A DNA stretch of 64,000 bases from Pasteurella sp049670895 (GCF_049670895.1 NZ_CP187170.1), one strand, 5' to 3'; positions 28,581-38,418 are shown, counted from the stretch's first letter. Program-made: numbers and translations. Notes: a model not told the origin generated them from the sequence alone.

Positions 28581-30146
28581 ATGCAAACAACATTTATTAA
28601 CACCAAACATACCCCTGTTGCTTATCATAAAGATCTGACGCAAGTTTTTGCGACATTATGCCACCAGCAACCCAACTGCCTTTTACTTGAATCAGCAGAA
28701 ATTAGCAGTAAAAACAGCTTAAAAAGCTTGTTGCTGATGAATGCCTCGGTCAAAATCACCTGTCATCAACAATCTGTTCGTTTTTCGGCGTTAAATCCGA
28801 ATGGGCGACCTGTATTGGCTGCAATTAAAGCTGCTTTACAAACACAAGTTCACCTATTAGAAGATCAGGCAGATCTTCTCGAAATTCAGTTTCCGACACT
28901 TAACCCAAATCTTGATGAAGACACAAAATTACAGGCACTCACCGTATTTGATGGGCTTCGCAGTCTCACTACCCTCTATCAACACAGCCCTACGCCGATT
29001 TTTTTAGGGGGGCTTTTTGCCTATGATTTAGTGGCGAATTTTATTCCAACTGAAAATATAACACTGCAAGATGATGGTTTAACTTGCCCCGATTATTGTT
29101 TCTATTTAGCCGAACAGCTTTTGGTGATCGACCATCAATTACAACAAGCTGAACTACAAAGTTTTTGTTTTAACCCTGATTCTCAACAGCAGGTGTTCCA
29201 ACATGCGGTGGCTATTTCAACAAAATTACAACAAATTGACCCGCACTTTGCGTTCTCACCAGCGGAACCTGTCTCAAATGAAGTGAAAGTGAATTTAGAC
29301 GATGATCACTTCAAAGCCATTATTCAGCAGTTAAAACAGCATATTTATCAAGGTGATGTGTTTCAAATTGTGCCATCACGCCGTTTTTCATTAGCCTGTC
29401 CGCACAGTTTAGCCGCTTATCGACAACTCAAGCACAATAATCCAAGCCCTTATATGTTTTTTATGCAAGATGAGGAATTTACCTTATTCGGTGCATCACC
29501 TGAAAGTGCATTAAAATATAGCCAACACACACGCCAACTGGAAATTTACCCCATTGCAGGCTCAAGACCTCGCGGTTTTGATGAAAAAGGCAATATCGAT
29601 CCCGAACTGGATGCTCGCTTAGAATTGGAACTCCGCTTAGACAAAAAAGAGCTAGCAGAACATTTAATGCTGGTGGATTTAGCTCGCAATGACGTCGCAC
29701 GGGTGTGTGAAAGTGGCACACGACAAGTGGCGGATTTAATGCAAGTGGATCGTTATTCTCACATTATGCATTTAGTTTCTCGAGTCGTCGGCACATTACG
29801 CCCAGAGCTTGATGCCTTACATGCCTATCAAGCCTGTATGAATATGGGCACGCTCACAGGGGCACCCAAAATTAAAGCCATGCAACTGATTTATCAATTT
29901 GAACAACAAAAACGACATAGCTACGGCGGTGCGGTGGGTTATCTCTCTTCAAATGGTGATCTTGATACGTGCATTGTGATTCGTTCTGCCTTTGTTCAAC
30001 AAGGCATTGCTTATGTTCAAGCTGGTTGTGGTGAAGTGTTAGATTCCGATCCTCAATTGGAAGCCGATGAAACACGACACAAAGCGAAAGCGGTGATTCA
30101 CGCCATTATTCAAACCAATCAACAAGCCGCTTCTATTGCACAGTAA
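28581..30146 (+). CDS. trpE: Anthranilate synthase component I
   Basis: 521 residues from ATG 28581. A GTG upstream at 28551 lies before the predicted transcription start, so it cannot be used. The LLLESAE motif near the N-terminus forms the tryptophan feedback site, and the chorismate-binding core carries the QIVPSRRF, GASPESALKY, AGSRPRG and GTLTGAPKIKAM motifs. It converts chorismate and ammonia from TrpG to anthranilate. First gene of the first trp unit; trpG follows after 12 bp. Confidence 0.97.
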   Translation: MQTTFINTKHTPVAYHKDLTQVFATLCHQQPNCLLLESAEISSKNSLKSLLLMNASVKITCHQQSVRFSALNPNGRPVLAAIKAALQTQVHLLEDQADLLEIQFPTLNPNLDEDTKLQALTVFDGLRSLTTLYQHSPTPIFLGGLFAYDLVANFIPTENITLQDDGLTCPDYCFYLAEQLLVIDHQLQQAELQSFCFNPDSQQQVFQHAVAISTKLQQIDPHFAFSPAEPVSNEVKVNLDDDHFKAIIQQLKQHIYQGDVFQIVPSRRFSLACPHSLAAYRQLKHNNPSPYMFFMQDEEFTLFGASPESALKYSQHTRQLEIYPIAGSRPRGFDEKGNIDPELDARLELELRLDKKELAEHLMLVDLARNDVARVCESGTRQVADLMQVDRYSHIMHLVSRVVGTLRPELDALHAYQACMNMGTLTGAPKIKAMQLIYQFEQQKRHSYGGAVGYLSSNGDLDTCIVIRSAFVQQGIAYVQAGCGEVLDSDPQLEADETRHKAKAVIHAIIQTNQQAASIAQ

Positions 30147-30158
30147 AGAGGATATTCT

Positions 30159-30749
30159 ATGGCACAGATTTTATTTTTAGATAATTTTGATTCTTTTACA
30201 TACAACCTTGTGGATCAATTTCGTCGTTTAGGGCATCAAGTCAGCATTTACCGCAATGATTGTGATCTTGATTTTTTAGAACACACCGCTTTAAACCAAC
30301 CGAATACCATATTGGCACTTTCCCCCGGCCCAGGGAATCCGCAACAGGCAGGCAATATGTTGCCTTTAATTCAACGCTTGAAAGAAAAAGTGCCTATGAT
30401 TGGTATTTGTTTAGGGCATCAAGCGATCATTGAAGCCTTTGGTGGCAAAGTGATTCATGCTGGGGAAGTGTTGCATGGCAAAGTGTCGCATATTCAACAT
30501 GATGAGCAGGCTATGTTTGCCCAGCTTGCCAATCCCATGCCTGTGGCTCGTTATCATTCCTTGATGGGCAGCGACTTGCCTGATGAATTGATTGTCAATG
30601 CACACTATGGCGACATCATTATGGCGATTCGTCATCGTGATCTACCGATTTGTGCTTTTCAATTTCACCCAGAAAGCCTACTGACGGTGCAAGGCTCGCA
30701 ATTATTAGCACAATCAATTGATTGGTTATTAACGCCAAAATCTTTTTAA
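30159..30749 (+). CDS. trpG: Anthranilate synthase glutamine amidotransferase
   Basis: 196 residues, a stand-alone class I glutaminase: NFDSFTYNLV at the N-terminus, the nucleophile in GICLGHQ (about Cys84), and the His/Glu pair in FQFHPES. It supplies ammonia to TrpE. In E. coli trpG is fused to trpD; here they are separate and trpD has its own promoter. PabA-like use is possible but the trpE linkage favours TrpG. Confidence 0.95.
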   Translation: MAQILFLDNFDSFTYNLVDQFRRLGHQVSIYRNDCDLDFLEHTALNQPNTILALSPGPGNPQQAGNMLPLIQRLKEKVPMIGICLGHQAIIEAFGGKVIHAGEVLHGKVSHIQHDEQAMFAQLANPMPVARYHSLMGSDLPDELIVNAHYGDIIMAIRHRDLPICAFQFHPESLLTVQGSQLLAQSIDWLLTPKSF

Positions 30750-30756
30750 AAACAGA

Positions 30757-30855
30757 CCGCACTTTTGTCATTGTGATGATGAAACCACAACGTGAATGCC
30801 CCCCTCACAACCTTTTCACAATAGCATTCACGGTTAATCTTCAAAAAAGTGCGGT
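30757..30855 (+). terminator. Nested dyads between trpG and trpD
   Basis: ACCGCACTTTT (30757-30767) faces AAAAGTGCGGT (30845-30855), and inside them CGTGAATGC (30791-30799) faces GCATTCACG (30824-30832). This probably ends the trpEG transcript, although the large loop makes efficiency uncertain. Confidence 0.45.
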
Positions 30856-30959
30856 CGGTTTTCTTTCTCTTTTGCTCGTCTTACATGTTCTCATGTGATG
30901 ACATGGGCTTTAAGCAGCCTGTTTTTCAATATAAAAAGAAAAAACAAGAAAGAATCCCC

Positions 30960-30991
30960 TTGACACAAAATAAATATACTAGTTTAATAGT
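30960..30991 (+). promoter_or_regulatory. trpD promoter with a second TrpR-type operator
   Basis: TTGACA (30960-30965), 17 bp, TTTAAT (30983-30988), with ACTAGTTTAATAGT at 30978-30991. It is almost the same sequence as the trpE promoter at 28521, so the internal promoter appears to be a duplicated, co-regulated element. Confidence 0.85.
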
Positions 30992-31034
30992 GCAATATGC
31001 AAACCATAAGAAAGACATACCCCGAGGATGTATT

Positions 31035-32036
31035 ATGCAAGTGGAACAATTGCTTCATCATTTATTTGAAAAACAATCACTTAATCAACAACAAAGCGAA
31101 ATTCTCTTTACCGCCATTGTCCGTGGACAACTTTCCAATGAACAACTCACCGCAGCTTTGATTGCCTTAAAACTACGGGGCGAAACCGTAGAAGAAATCA
31201 GCGGTGCCGTCACTGCCCTACAAGCCGATGCCGAACCCTTCCCAAGTCCAGATTATCCTTTTGCGGATATTGTGGGCACAGGTGGTGATGGAGCCAATAC
31301 CATTAATATTTCGACAGCCTCTGCCATTATTGGGGCAACTTGTGGGATGAAAATTGCCAAACATGGCAATCGTAGTGTTTCCAGTTTAACGGGGTCGAGC
31401 GATTTATTACGTCAATTAGGCGTGAATATTACTATGTCTGCACAAACTGCCCGTCAAGCATTAGATGAGATTGGTTTGTGCTTTTTATTTGCCCAGCAAT
31501 ATCACCTTGGCTTTAAACATGCGGTGCCTGTTCGCCAAGCTTTGAAAACACGGACAATTTTCAATTTGCTTGGTCCACTCATTAATCCAGCCAGACCTAA
31601 ACGCCAATTACTGGGGGTCTATTCACCCGATTTAATTCAGCCTTATGCAGAAACCGTGGCACGCTTACAGCATCAACATACCCTTATTGTGCATGGGGCG
31701 GGACTTGATGAAGTCGCCTTACATGGCAAAACAGAAATTGCAGAAGTACGGGAAGGAAAAATTGAGCGTTATACTCTCTCCCCTGCTGATTTTGGTTTAC
31801 ACACTCAATCCCTTGAGCATTTGAAAGGGGGCGAACCTGCGGACAATGCCAACATGATTCGAGCACTCTTGCAAGGGAAAGGACAAACAGCACATAATCA
31901 TGCTGTGGCGATCAATACAGCGATGCTCATGAAATTATTTGGTCAAGACAATTTGGTACAAAATACCGCTTATGCTCTTGATGTGATTCACAGTGGACAG
32001 GGATTTGCCACACTTGAAAACCTCGCTTCATACTAA
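31035..32036 (+). CDS. trpD: Anthranilate phosphoribosyltransferase
   Basis: 333 residues, the size of stand-alone TrpD. GTGGDGANTINIST binds the pyrophosphate of PRPP, KHGNRSVSS is the second signature, and GPLINPA the third. ATG 31035 follows GAGG and lies about 40 nt after the predicted start site, whereas an open frame reaching back to 30849 would cross the promoter. trpCF follows after 13 bp. Confidence 0.97.
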   Translation: MQVEQLLHHLFEKQSLNQQQSEILFTAIVRGQLSNEQLTAALIALKLRGETVEEISGAVTALQADAEPFPSPDYPFADIVGTGGDGANTINISTASAIIGATCGMKIAKHGNRSVSSLTGSSDLLRQLGVNITMSAQTARQALDEIGLCFLFAQQYHLGFKHAVPVRQALKTRTIFNLLGPLINPARPKRQLLGVYSPDLIQPYAETVARLQHQHTLIVHGAGLDEVALHGKTEIAEVREGKIERYTLSPADFGLHTQSLEHLKGGEPADNANMIRALLQGKGQTAHNHAVAINTAMLMKLFGQDNLVQNTAYALDVIHSGQGFATLENLASY

Positions 32037-32049
32037 TTTAGGATCTCGT

Positions 32050-33489
32050 ATGCAACACACAACCCCCACGATTTTACAAAAAATTGTACAAGATAAACAC
32101 CAATGGATCGCAGAGAAACAAAAGACACTGCCTATTACACAACTGCAACAACATTTAACTAAAAGCGACCGCACTTTTTACCAAGCCATTCAACAAGGGG
32201 GAAAACAACGCCCTGCTTATATTTTAGAATGTAAAAAAGCCTCGCCGTCAAAAGGATTAATTCGAGAAGACTTTCACATACAAGACATTGCTGAAGTCTA
32301 TAAACACTATGCGTCTGTGATTTCTGTGCTAACCGATGAACAATATTTTCAAGGGGATTTTGCGTATCTTCAGCAAGTCCGTGAGATTGCCCCTCAACCT
32401 GTTTTGTGTAAAGACTTCATTGTGTCTGAATACCAAGTTTATTTAGCCCGTTATTATCATGCCGATGCAATTTTACTCATGCTTTCTGTTATTGATGATG
32501 AGACATATCAACAGTTAGCCGATTTAGCACACCAATTAGGCATGGGCGTATTAACAGAAACGAGCAATGAAGCGGAATTTGAACGTGCATTAGCCTTAAA
32601 TGCGAAAGTGATTGGGGTGAATAATCGCAATTTACATGATTTAAGTATTGATCTTAATCGAGTGGTAGAATTAAGCCGACACTATGCCGATCACATCCCC
32701 GATGATTGTAGAATCATCAGTGAATCGGGCATTTATCATCATCACCAGATTCAACAATTAAGCGAAGTTGCCGATGGTTTTTTAATTGGCAGCAGTTTAA
32801 TGGGTGAAGCTGATTTAAATCATGCCGTTCGTGCCTTGATTTTTGGGGAAAATAAAGTGTGTGGTTTAACTCGCCAACAAGATGTACGCACTGCCTATCA
32901 ACAAGGGGCGTTATATGGCGGTTTAATTTTTGCCGAACAATCCAAACGCTGCGTGAGTTTACGTCAAGCACAGGAACTTGTGACACAAGCCCCTTTGCGT
33001 TTTGTGGGAGTGTTTCAAAATCAGCCTATTGATTTTATTTGTAAAATAGCCAATCAACTCGCTCTGCATGCCGTACAGTTACACGGTGCAGAAACCGATG
33101 CATTTATTGCCGAATTGCGTCACCAATTGCCTGAAGATTGTCAAATTTGGCAAGCCATTTCCGTACATCATGCCCAAAAAAGTGCGGTAGATTTTACCGA
33201 AAATCCACTTATCGCTCGCTATATTTTTGACAGCAAAAGCGACAGCCAGCAAGGCGGCACAGGAAAATCCTTTGATTGGTCACTGATTCCAGAAAAATTT
33301 AAACATAAAATCTTATTGGCGGGTGGAATCAATCCCGATAATATCGAACAAGCCTTGGCACAACAATGTTTAGGTGTGGATTTAAATTCTGGCGTAGAAC
33401 GTTGTGCAGGCGTGAAAGATGAGGAAAAACTGGCAACGATTTTCCAGTCTATTTTAACGCGAGGAAAACAAGACAAAAAACAGGAGTGA
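32050..33489 (+). CDS. trpCF: Bifunctional indole-3-glycerol-phosphate synthase / phosphoribosylanthranilate isomerase
   Basis: 479 residues, two TIM barrels. The N-terminal IGPS domain (about 1-255) carries ECKKASPSKG, VLCKDFI and IGVNNRNL motifs; the C-terminal PRAI domain (about 260-475) starts VCGLTRQQD and ends with LLAGGINPDN and GVDLNSGVE. It performs two consecutive steps to indole-glycerol-phosphate. trpBA are not in the window. Two uptake cores lie in the coding region (near 32168 and 33181). Confidence 0.96.
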   Translation: MQHTTPTILQKIVQDKHQWIAEKQKTLPITQLQQHLTKSDRTFYQAIQQGGKQRPAYILECKKASPSKGLIREDFHIQDIAEVYKHYASVISVLTDEQYFQGDFAYLQQVREIAPQPVLCKDFIVSEYQVYLARYYHADAILLMLSVIDDETYQQLADLAHQLGMGVLTETSNEAEFERALALNAKVIGVNNRNLHDLSIDLNRVVELSRHYADHIPDDCRIISESGIYHHHQIQQLSEVADGFLIGSSLMGEADLNHAVRALIFGENKVCGLTRQQDVRTAYQQGALYGGLIFAEQSKRCVSLRQAQELVTQAPLRFVGVFQNQPIDFICKIANQLALHAVQLHGAETDAFIAELRHQLPEDCQIWQAISVHHAQKSAVDFTENPLIARYIFDSKSDSQQGGTGKSFDWSLIPEKFKHKILLAGGINPDNIEQALAQQCLGVDLNSGVERCAGVKDEEKLATIFQSILTRGKQDKKQE

Positions 33490-33491
33490 AC

Positions 33492-34250
33492 ATGAAAAAA
33501 ATTGCATTGGTCACAGGTGCCACATCGGGATTTGGTACTGCCATTTGTCGAACCTTAATTCAACATGGTTATGCCGTGATAGGCACGGGGCGTCGTGCTG
33601 AAAGATTGGAAGCATTAGCACAATCATTTGGTGAGGCATTCTTCCCTCTGGCATTTGATTTATCCAAACGACAACAAATTGAAGAGGCATTACAACATTT
33701 GCCCCCAGCATGGCAAGCTATTGATTTATTGGTCAATAATGCTGGTTTAGCATTGGGGCTCGATCCTGCTGATCAAGGGAATCTTGATGACTGGGAACAG
33801 ATGATTGATACCAATATCAAAGGCTTAGTGGTGATAACCCGTTTAGTGTTACCCCAAATGGTGGCACGTAATCAGGGGCACATTATTAATATGGGGTCAA
33901 TTGCAGGTACTTACCCTTATCCCGGTGGACATATTTATGGGGGAACCAAAGCCTTTGTTAAACAATTTAGTTTGAATCTACGGGCGGATCTGGCAGGGCG
34001 AGCCATTCGAGTTACCAATATTGAACCCGGTTTATGTGGTGGCACCGAGTTTTCCAATGTACGCTTTAAAGGCGATGATGAACGAGCAGCTAAAGTGTAT
34101 GAAAATGTGCAGTTTATCACCCCTGAAGATATTGCCAATATTGTGTTATGGGCAAATCAGCAACCTCCACATGTCAATATTAATCGCATTGAAGTGATGC
34201 CTGTGGCACAAAGTAGTGCCCCGTTAAATGTGGCAAAAAATGGACAATAA
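33492..34250 (+). CDS. ydfG: Short-chain dehydrogenase, YdfG type (3-hydroxy acid dehydrogenase)
   Basis: 252 residues: Rossmann motif TGATSGFGTA (residues 8-17), NNAG near 82, catalytic Ser near 133 and YGGTK (Tyr-x-x-x-Lys). YdfG oxidises serine, threonine and related 3-hydroxy acids with NADP and reduces malonic semialdehyde. Start at ATG 33492 with AGGAG overlapping the trpCF stop, so it is translated from the trpD-trpCF message. Confidence 0.92.
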   Translation: MKKIALVTGATSGFGTAICRTLIQHGYAVIGTGRRAERLEALAQSFGEAFFPLAFDLSKRQQIEEALQHLPPAWQAIDLLVNNAGLALGLDPADQGNLDDWEQMIDTNIKGLVVITRLVLPQMVARNQGHIINMGSIAGTYPYPGGHIYGGTKAFVKQFSLNLRADLAGRAIRVTNIEPGLCGGTEFSNVRFKGDDERAAKVYENVQFITPEDIANIVLWANQQPPHVNINRIEVMPVAQSSAPLNVAKNGQ

Positions 34251-34281
34251 CCCGTTTCAAAAATAGCCTAATCATCTTGCA

Positions 34282-34318
34282 AAAATAACGTAATCCTCTG
34301 GCATGGTTACGTTATTTT
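34282..34318. terminator. Bidirectional terminator between ydfG and ycgN
   Basis: AAAATAACGTAA (34282-34293) pairs with TTACGTTATTTT (34307-34318). The right arm overlaps the last codons of ycgN. Confidence 0.85.
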
Positions 34319-34755
34319 TCTTCATCAATCACAAAATCAAACCAATCAATCACATCATTTTCATGAATGCCATCTTGAATTTGAATATTCGCCGCTTTCA
34401 CGGAATCCGCCGTTCCTGATATTAACGGATGCCAATCAAAAAGAGGTTTGTTTTCATAGAGTAAACGATAGGCACATGTGGCAGGGAGCCAGTGAAAATC
34501 GGGCAGGTTTTTTTTGGTCAGTTTGGTGCAATCAGGCTCAAATTTAAAACGCTGGCAATAATTGCTGCATTTCCCTGTTTCAAGATCTAATAAATTGCAT
34601 GCAATGCGAGTATAGTAAAGCTTTTTGCGTTTACCTCGTCCTTCAATGAATTTTCGATAACAACATTTTCCGCAACCATCGCAAAGAGCTTCCCACTCGG
34701 CGTCATTCATCTCTAATAAGGTTTTATGTTTCCAAAATTCAGCGTCTATTTGCAT
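34312..34755 (-). CDS. ycgN: YcgN family cysteine-cluster protein (UPF0260)
   Basis: 147 residues with CDGCGKCC near residue 25 and further conserved cysteines (CNLL, GKC-NYCQRF, DCTKL, CAYRLL), the signature of the YkgJ/YcgN family thought to bind zinc or an iron-sulphur cluster. Function is unknown. Not obviously linked to its neighbours. Confidence 0.9.
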   Translation of the reverse strand: MQIDAEFWKHKTLLEMNDAEWEALCDGCGKCCYRKFIEGRGKRKKLYYTRIACNLLDLETGKCSNYCQRFKFEPDCTKLTKKNLPDFHWLPATCAYRLLYENKPLFDWHPLISGTADSVKAANIQIQDGIHENDVIDWFDFVIDEEK

Positions 34756-34782
34756 TCAATTCTTCACTCAATTCAGCCCAAA

Positions 34783-34815
34783 AAATTAAGTGCGATATTC
34801 TACCGCACTTAATTT
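34783..34815. terminator. Terminator downstream of msrQ
   Basis: AAATTAAGTGCG (34783-34794) pairs with CGCACTTAATTT (34804-34815); the arms contain degenerate uptake cores. Confidence 0.8.
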
Positions 34816-34830
34816 ACAGATCAATCCGTT

Positions 34831-35442
34831 TCATGTGGATGAGGGCGTTTTCTTCCCTTTTTGTTTGAAAAAGGTGATGAACCCTTCCCAGATCAGAATG
34901 AATATCGCTACCGCTAAATACAACATGGAAGCAAAGGTGACATGCTTTACAGACCAATAATAATGAATTGCCCCGAATAGCAATGCATAATAGCCTAATT
35001 TTTGCACGTAAAACCAACATTTCCCCATGCGTTGTTTTAACGCAGGCAATGAACTTATTGCCATCGCAGTTAAGATAAAAAATGACAGGATCCCCATGAT
35101 TAAATAATGGCGATGGGTGATTTCCTGTAAAAATAAATCCAGATCGCGACCTAATTCAAGAAAAAAATAGGCGGCAATATGCAAAATCACATAACTCCAC
35201 GCCCATAAACCCAACGCCCTGCGTAAAATCTGTAAATGGGGTTGCTTAAGTAAATGGAAAACAATGCCAAGCAGAAACAAGATCAGCAAAATACTCATGG
35301 CAGTGAAGCCTAAAACGTGTTGGATTTCTTTAATGGGATCGGCACCCAGTTGGCTCTCATCCCCTGTGATTAACAGGTAAACGAGCCATAATAACGGCAT
35401 GGCACATAGGCTGTGTGCCACGATTCTCAGATAACCTAACAT
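34831..35442 (-). CDS. msrQ: Heme-binding membrane subunit MsrQ
   Basis: 203 residues, six hydrophobic segments with conserved histidines for heme b (for example VLHIAAYF, HRHYLIMG, AIHYYW). MsrQ passes quinone electrons to MsrP for repair of periplasmic methionine sulfoxide. Its ATG overlaps the msrP stop by one base. Confidence 0.94.
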   Translation of the reverse strand: MLGYLRIVAHSLCAMPLLWLVYLLITGDESQLGADPIKEIQHVLGFTAMSILLILFLLGIVFHLLKQPHLQILRRALGLWAWSYVILHIAAYFFLELGRDLDLFLQEITHRHYLIMGILSFFILTAMAISSLPALKQRMGKCWFYVQKLGYYALLFGAIHYYWSVKHVTFASMLYLAVAIFILIWEGFITFFKQKGKKTPSST

Positions 35443-36398
35443 TAGAAATATTCCCTTAAATCAAGTCCTTGATACAAATGAGCCACCTCTTTTTCGTAGC
35501 CATTAAACATGAGAGTCGGTTGTCGTTTCACGCTTAATAAACCGCCCGCACCAATAACTCGCTCACTGGCTTGCGACCAACGTGGATGATCCACCGTCGG
35601 GTTGACATTGGCATAAAATCCATATTCATGCGGTGCCGCCTGATGCCATGTGGTTCGTGGTTGTTCGGAGGTTAAGGTGATTTTGACAATGGATTTAATG
35701 TTTTTAAACCCGTATTTCCACGGCACCACTAAACGAATAGGGGCACCATTTTGTGGGGCGAGCGTTTTTCCATATAACCCAACAGATAATAATGTTAGGG
35801 GATGCATGGCTTCTTCTAAGGTTAAGCCTTCCACATAAGGATAAATCAAGCCACCGCCAAAAAAGCTGTTTTTCACGCCTGGCATAGTGTCGGGATCATA
35901 AAGCGTTTCAAATGCCACATATTTGGCGTGACTCGTCGGCTGGACTAAGGCTAACAGCTTGTTTAATTCAAAACCAATCCATGGAATCACCATTGACCAT
36001 GCCTCCACACAACGGAAGCGGTAAATCCGCTCTTCTAAGGGAAGCTGTTGCATTAACTGGTGAACATCAAAGGTCATCGGTTTTTCCACTTCCCCCTCAA
36101 TCCGCAATGTCCAAGGTTCCGTTTTCATGGCCGAGGCATATTTCGCCGGCATTTCTTTCGCCACGCCAAATTCATAGAAATTATTGTAGCCTATGACCTT
36201 ATTTTCAGGCGTTAATGCCAAGGTTTGTGGGTTATTATCTTGCGTAAAAGATAAGGTTTTACGCCCATCATTCTCTTTTGCCAAAGCAATATTCGGGAAA
36301 AAGCTCGCCGCCCCCATCACCCCCATGGCTTGAATCCATTTTCGGCGTTCAAAGAAAATATGTTCTGGTGTAACATCATTTTCGGTTAATTTTTTCAT
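35442..36398 (-). CDS. msrP: Periplasmic methionine-sulfoxide reductase catalytic subunit MsrP
   Basis: 318 residues with a Tat signal (ERRKWIQAMG, twin Arg at 18-19) and the molybdopterin oxidoreductase fold; the molybdenum-ligating cysteine is in YRFRCVEAW. It reduces both R- and S-methionine sulfoxide in periplasmic proteins. Co-transcribed with msrQ. Confidence 0.95.
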   Translation of the reverse strand: MKKLTENDVTPEHIFFERRKWIQAMGVMGAASFFPNIALAKENDGRKTLSFTQDNNPQTLALTPENKVIGYNNFYEFGVAKEMPAKYASAMKTEPWTLRIEGEVEKPMTFDVHQLMQQLPLEERIYRFRCVEAWSMVIPWIGFELNKLLALVQPTSHAKYVAFETLYDPDTMPGVKNSFFGGGLIYPYVEGLTLEEAMHPLTLLSVGLYGKTLAPQNGAPIRLVVPWKYGFKNIKSIVKITLTSEQPRTTWHQAAPHEYGFYANVNPTVDHPRWSQASERVIGAGGLLSVKRQPTLMFNGYEKEVAHLYQGLDLREYF

Positions 36399-36614
36399 CG
36401 TTCCCCCTTGTGAACTTTATCGTTCATCGTATTTTTCTAGATAATGTCTTGTCTTTCATTGCTAATTTTAGACGAGCGTTAATGTTATTGATTACAGAAA
36501 AAAGGAAGGCGAGGTGGCATTTGCAGAAAGTGCGGTCTATTTTCAAAAAGTTTTCCCTCAAGTTATGCTATGATAATGCCCATTTCGTCTCACCTATATG
36601 TAAAAGGAAACCCC

Positions 36615-36935
36615 ATGACAGACATAAACCGACTTGATCCCGACAAAGCCATTGATATTGCCTATGATATTTTTCTCGAAATGGCACCAGAACACCTTGA
36701 TCCTGCGGATATCATGTTATTTAACTTACAATTTGAAGATCGGGGTGCCGTCGAATTTGTTGAAACGGCAGAAGATTGGGAAATGGAAATTGGTGTATTA
36801 ATTGATCCCGATGCCTTTGCGGAAGTGTGGATCGGGTTAGTTAATGAACAAGATGAAATGGATGATGTCTTTGCGAAATTTTTAATTTCTCACCGTGAAG
36901 AAGATCGTGAATTTCACGTTGTTTGGAAAAAGTGA
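36615..36935 (+). CDS. yciU: dsDNA-mimic protein, HI1450/YciU family
   Basis: 106 residues from ATG 36615 (AAGGAAA upstream), strongly acidic, with DPDKAIDIAYDIFLEMAPEHLDPADI at the N-terminus (DUF440). The H. influenzae member HI1450 has a structure resembling DNA's charge surface and was found to bind HU. An uptake core precedes the gene at 36526-36534. Confidence 0.92.
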   Translation: MTDINRLDPDKAIDIAYDIFLEMAPEHLDPADIMLFNLQFEDRGAVEFVETAEDWEMEIGVLIDPDAFAEVWIGLVNEQDEMDDVFAKFLISHREEDREFHVVWKK

Positions 36936-36939
36936 ATGA

Positions 36940-36967
36940 AAATGCCGAACTTGCTTCGGCATTTTTT
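36940..36967 (+). terminator. Terminator of yciU
   Basis: AAATGCCGAA (36940-36949) pairs with TTCGGCATTT (36955-36964) and continues into T residues. Confidence 0.88.
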
Positions 36968-36975
36968 ATGACGGT

Positions 36976-38418
36976 TTATTGACGAAAAACCTTCACATTC
37001 ACAAAACCTTGCTCTTTTAAATACAAGGCTTGCAATTTACTCATGACACCACGTTCACAATATAACAAATAGGTCTTGCTTTGATCTAAACTGGCAAACT
37101 GTGAAGACAATTTATAAAACGGCATTAACTGCACATTCTCCATTTGCAACGGCGCTTCATCGGTTTCTTCAGGGCTGCGGATATCTAAAATCACCTCTTG
37201 TTCACTGAATACCGAGACCGTATCCACTTCCACCACTTCTTTTTCCGTTTGCTCGGCAATTTGACGAATATCTAAATATTGTGCATTTTGCACCGCACTG
37301 TCTAACACAGCAAAATTGAAATTGTCTTCTTCAGCTTCAATCTTTTGCTTAATGGCTTTCACCGTTGGATTTTTCGAAATCACCCCGCAAAATTCTGGCA
37401 TGGATTTCGCAATATCATCCGTGCCAATCGCTTTTGCCATGGCAATAATTTGCTCTTTGTCATGGGTAATTAAGGGACGTAAAACCAAACAATCTGCCGC
37501 TTCATCGATCAACCGTAAATTGGTTAATGTTTGGCTAGACACTTGCCCTAACGCTTCCCCTGTTACAATGGCTTGAATGCCAAAACGTTCTGCCACACGG
37601 CTTGCTGCCCGCACCATCATGCGTTTTAACACCACGCCCATTTGCCCGTTATCGACGTTTTGTAGGATCTCGCCCACCACTTCTTCAAAATTAATTGCCA
37701 CAAAACGGACTTTATGCGACTCACTGTAACGTTTCCAAATGTGGTATGCCATTTGTTTTACGCCAATTTCATGAGCAGCACCCCCTAAATTAAAGAAACA
37801 ATAATGCACACGAGAACCACGACGCACTAACATATAACTGGAAACGCCCGAATCAAAGCCACCCGAAATAAGAGATAGTACATCTTCTTGTGTTCCAATT
37901 GGATAACCACCAATGCCTGTATGACGGGCTTTAACCAACATCATTTTATCGTTTTCAATATCAATACGGACGGTGACATCAGGGCGAGTTAATTGTACTT
38001 TAGCACTGGCAATATGTTGGTTTAAGCCGCCACCCACATAACGCTCGACATCTAATGAGTTAAAGTCATGCTTGCCTTTACGTCTGACTCGCACACAAAA
38101 GGTTTTGTTTTCTAGGCTTGTGCCGACATCTTGCAAGGTTTGCTCAAAAATATCGTGCATGGTGGTAAAAGGTTTTTCATCTACTTCTAAAAAGTGATGA
38201 ATACCGGGAATACGTTGTAATAACGCAATTAAGTGCGGTCGATTTTCGTCAAGTTTTGAACGCACTTCAATGTAGTCCCAATGGCGAACCACGGCAACAC
38301 TGTCATCGTATTTGTTTAAAATATTGCGAATGTTCCCAGTGAGAATTTTGACAAAACGTTTACGCACAGACTCGCTTTTAATCATAATTTCAGGGAAAAG
38401 TTTAATGATAAATTTCAT
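36976..38418 (-). CDS. thiI: tRNA 4-thiouridine synthase / thiamine sulphur carrier ThiI
   Basis: 480 residues: ferredoxin-like and THUMP domains (1-165), PP-loop ATPase with SGGFDSG near 185, and a C-terminal rhodanese domain with the persulfide cysteine in YCERG (Cys454); Cys in PEFCGV near 344 is its disulfide partner. It makes s4U8 in tRNA and supplies sulphur for thiamine thiazole. An uptake core lies in the coding region near 38233. Confidence 0.96.
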   Translation of the reverse strand: MKFIIKLFPEIMIKSESVRKRFVKILTGNIRNILNKYDDSVAVVRHWDYIEVRSKLDENRPHLIALLQRIPGIHHFLEVDEKPFTTMHDIFEQTLQDVGTSLENKTFCVRVRRKGKHDFNSLDVERYVGGGLNQHIASAKVQLTRPDVTVRIDIENDKMMLVKARHTGIGGYPIGTQEDVLSLISGGFDSGVSSYMLVRRGSRVHYCFFNLGGAAHEIGVKQMAYHIWKRYSESHKVRFVAINFEEVVGEILQNVDNGQMGVVLKRMMVRAASRVAERFGIQAIVTGEALGQVSSQTLTNLRLIDEAADCLVLRPLITHDKEQIIAMAKAIGTDDIAKSMPEFCGVISKNPTVKAIKQKIEAEEDNFNFAVLDSAVQNAQYLDIRQIAEQTEKEVVEVDTVSVFSEQEVILDIRSPEETDEAPLQMENVQLMPFYKLSSQFASLDQSKTYLLYCERGVMSKLQALYLKEQGFVNVKVFRQ

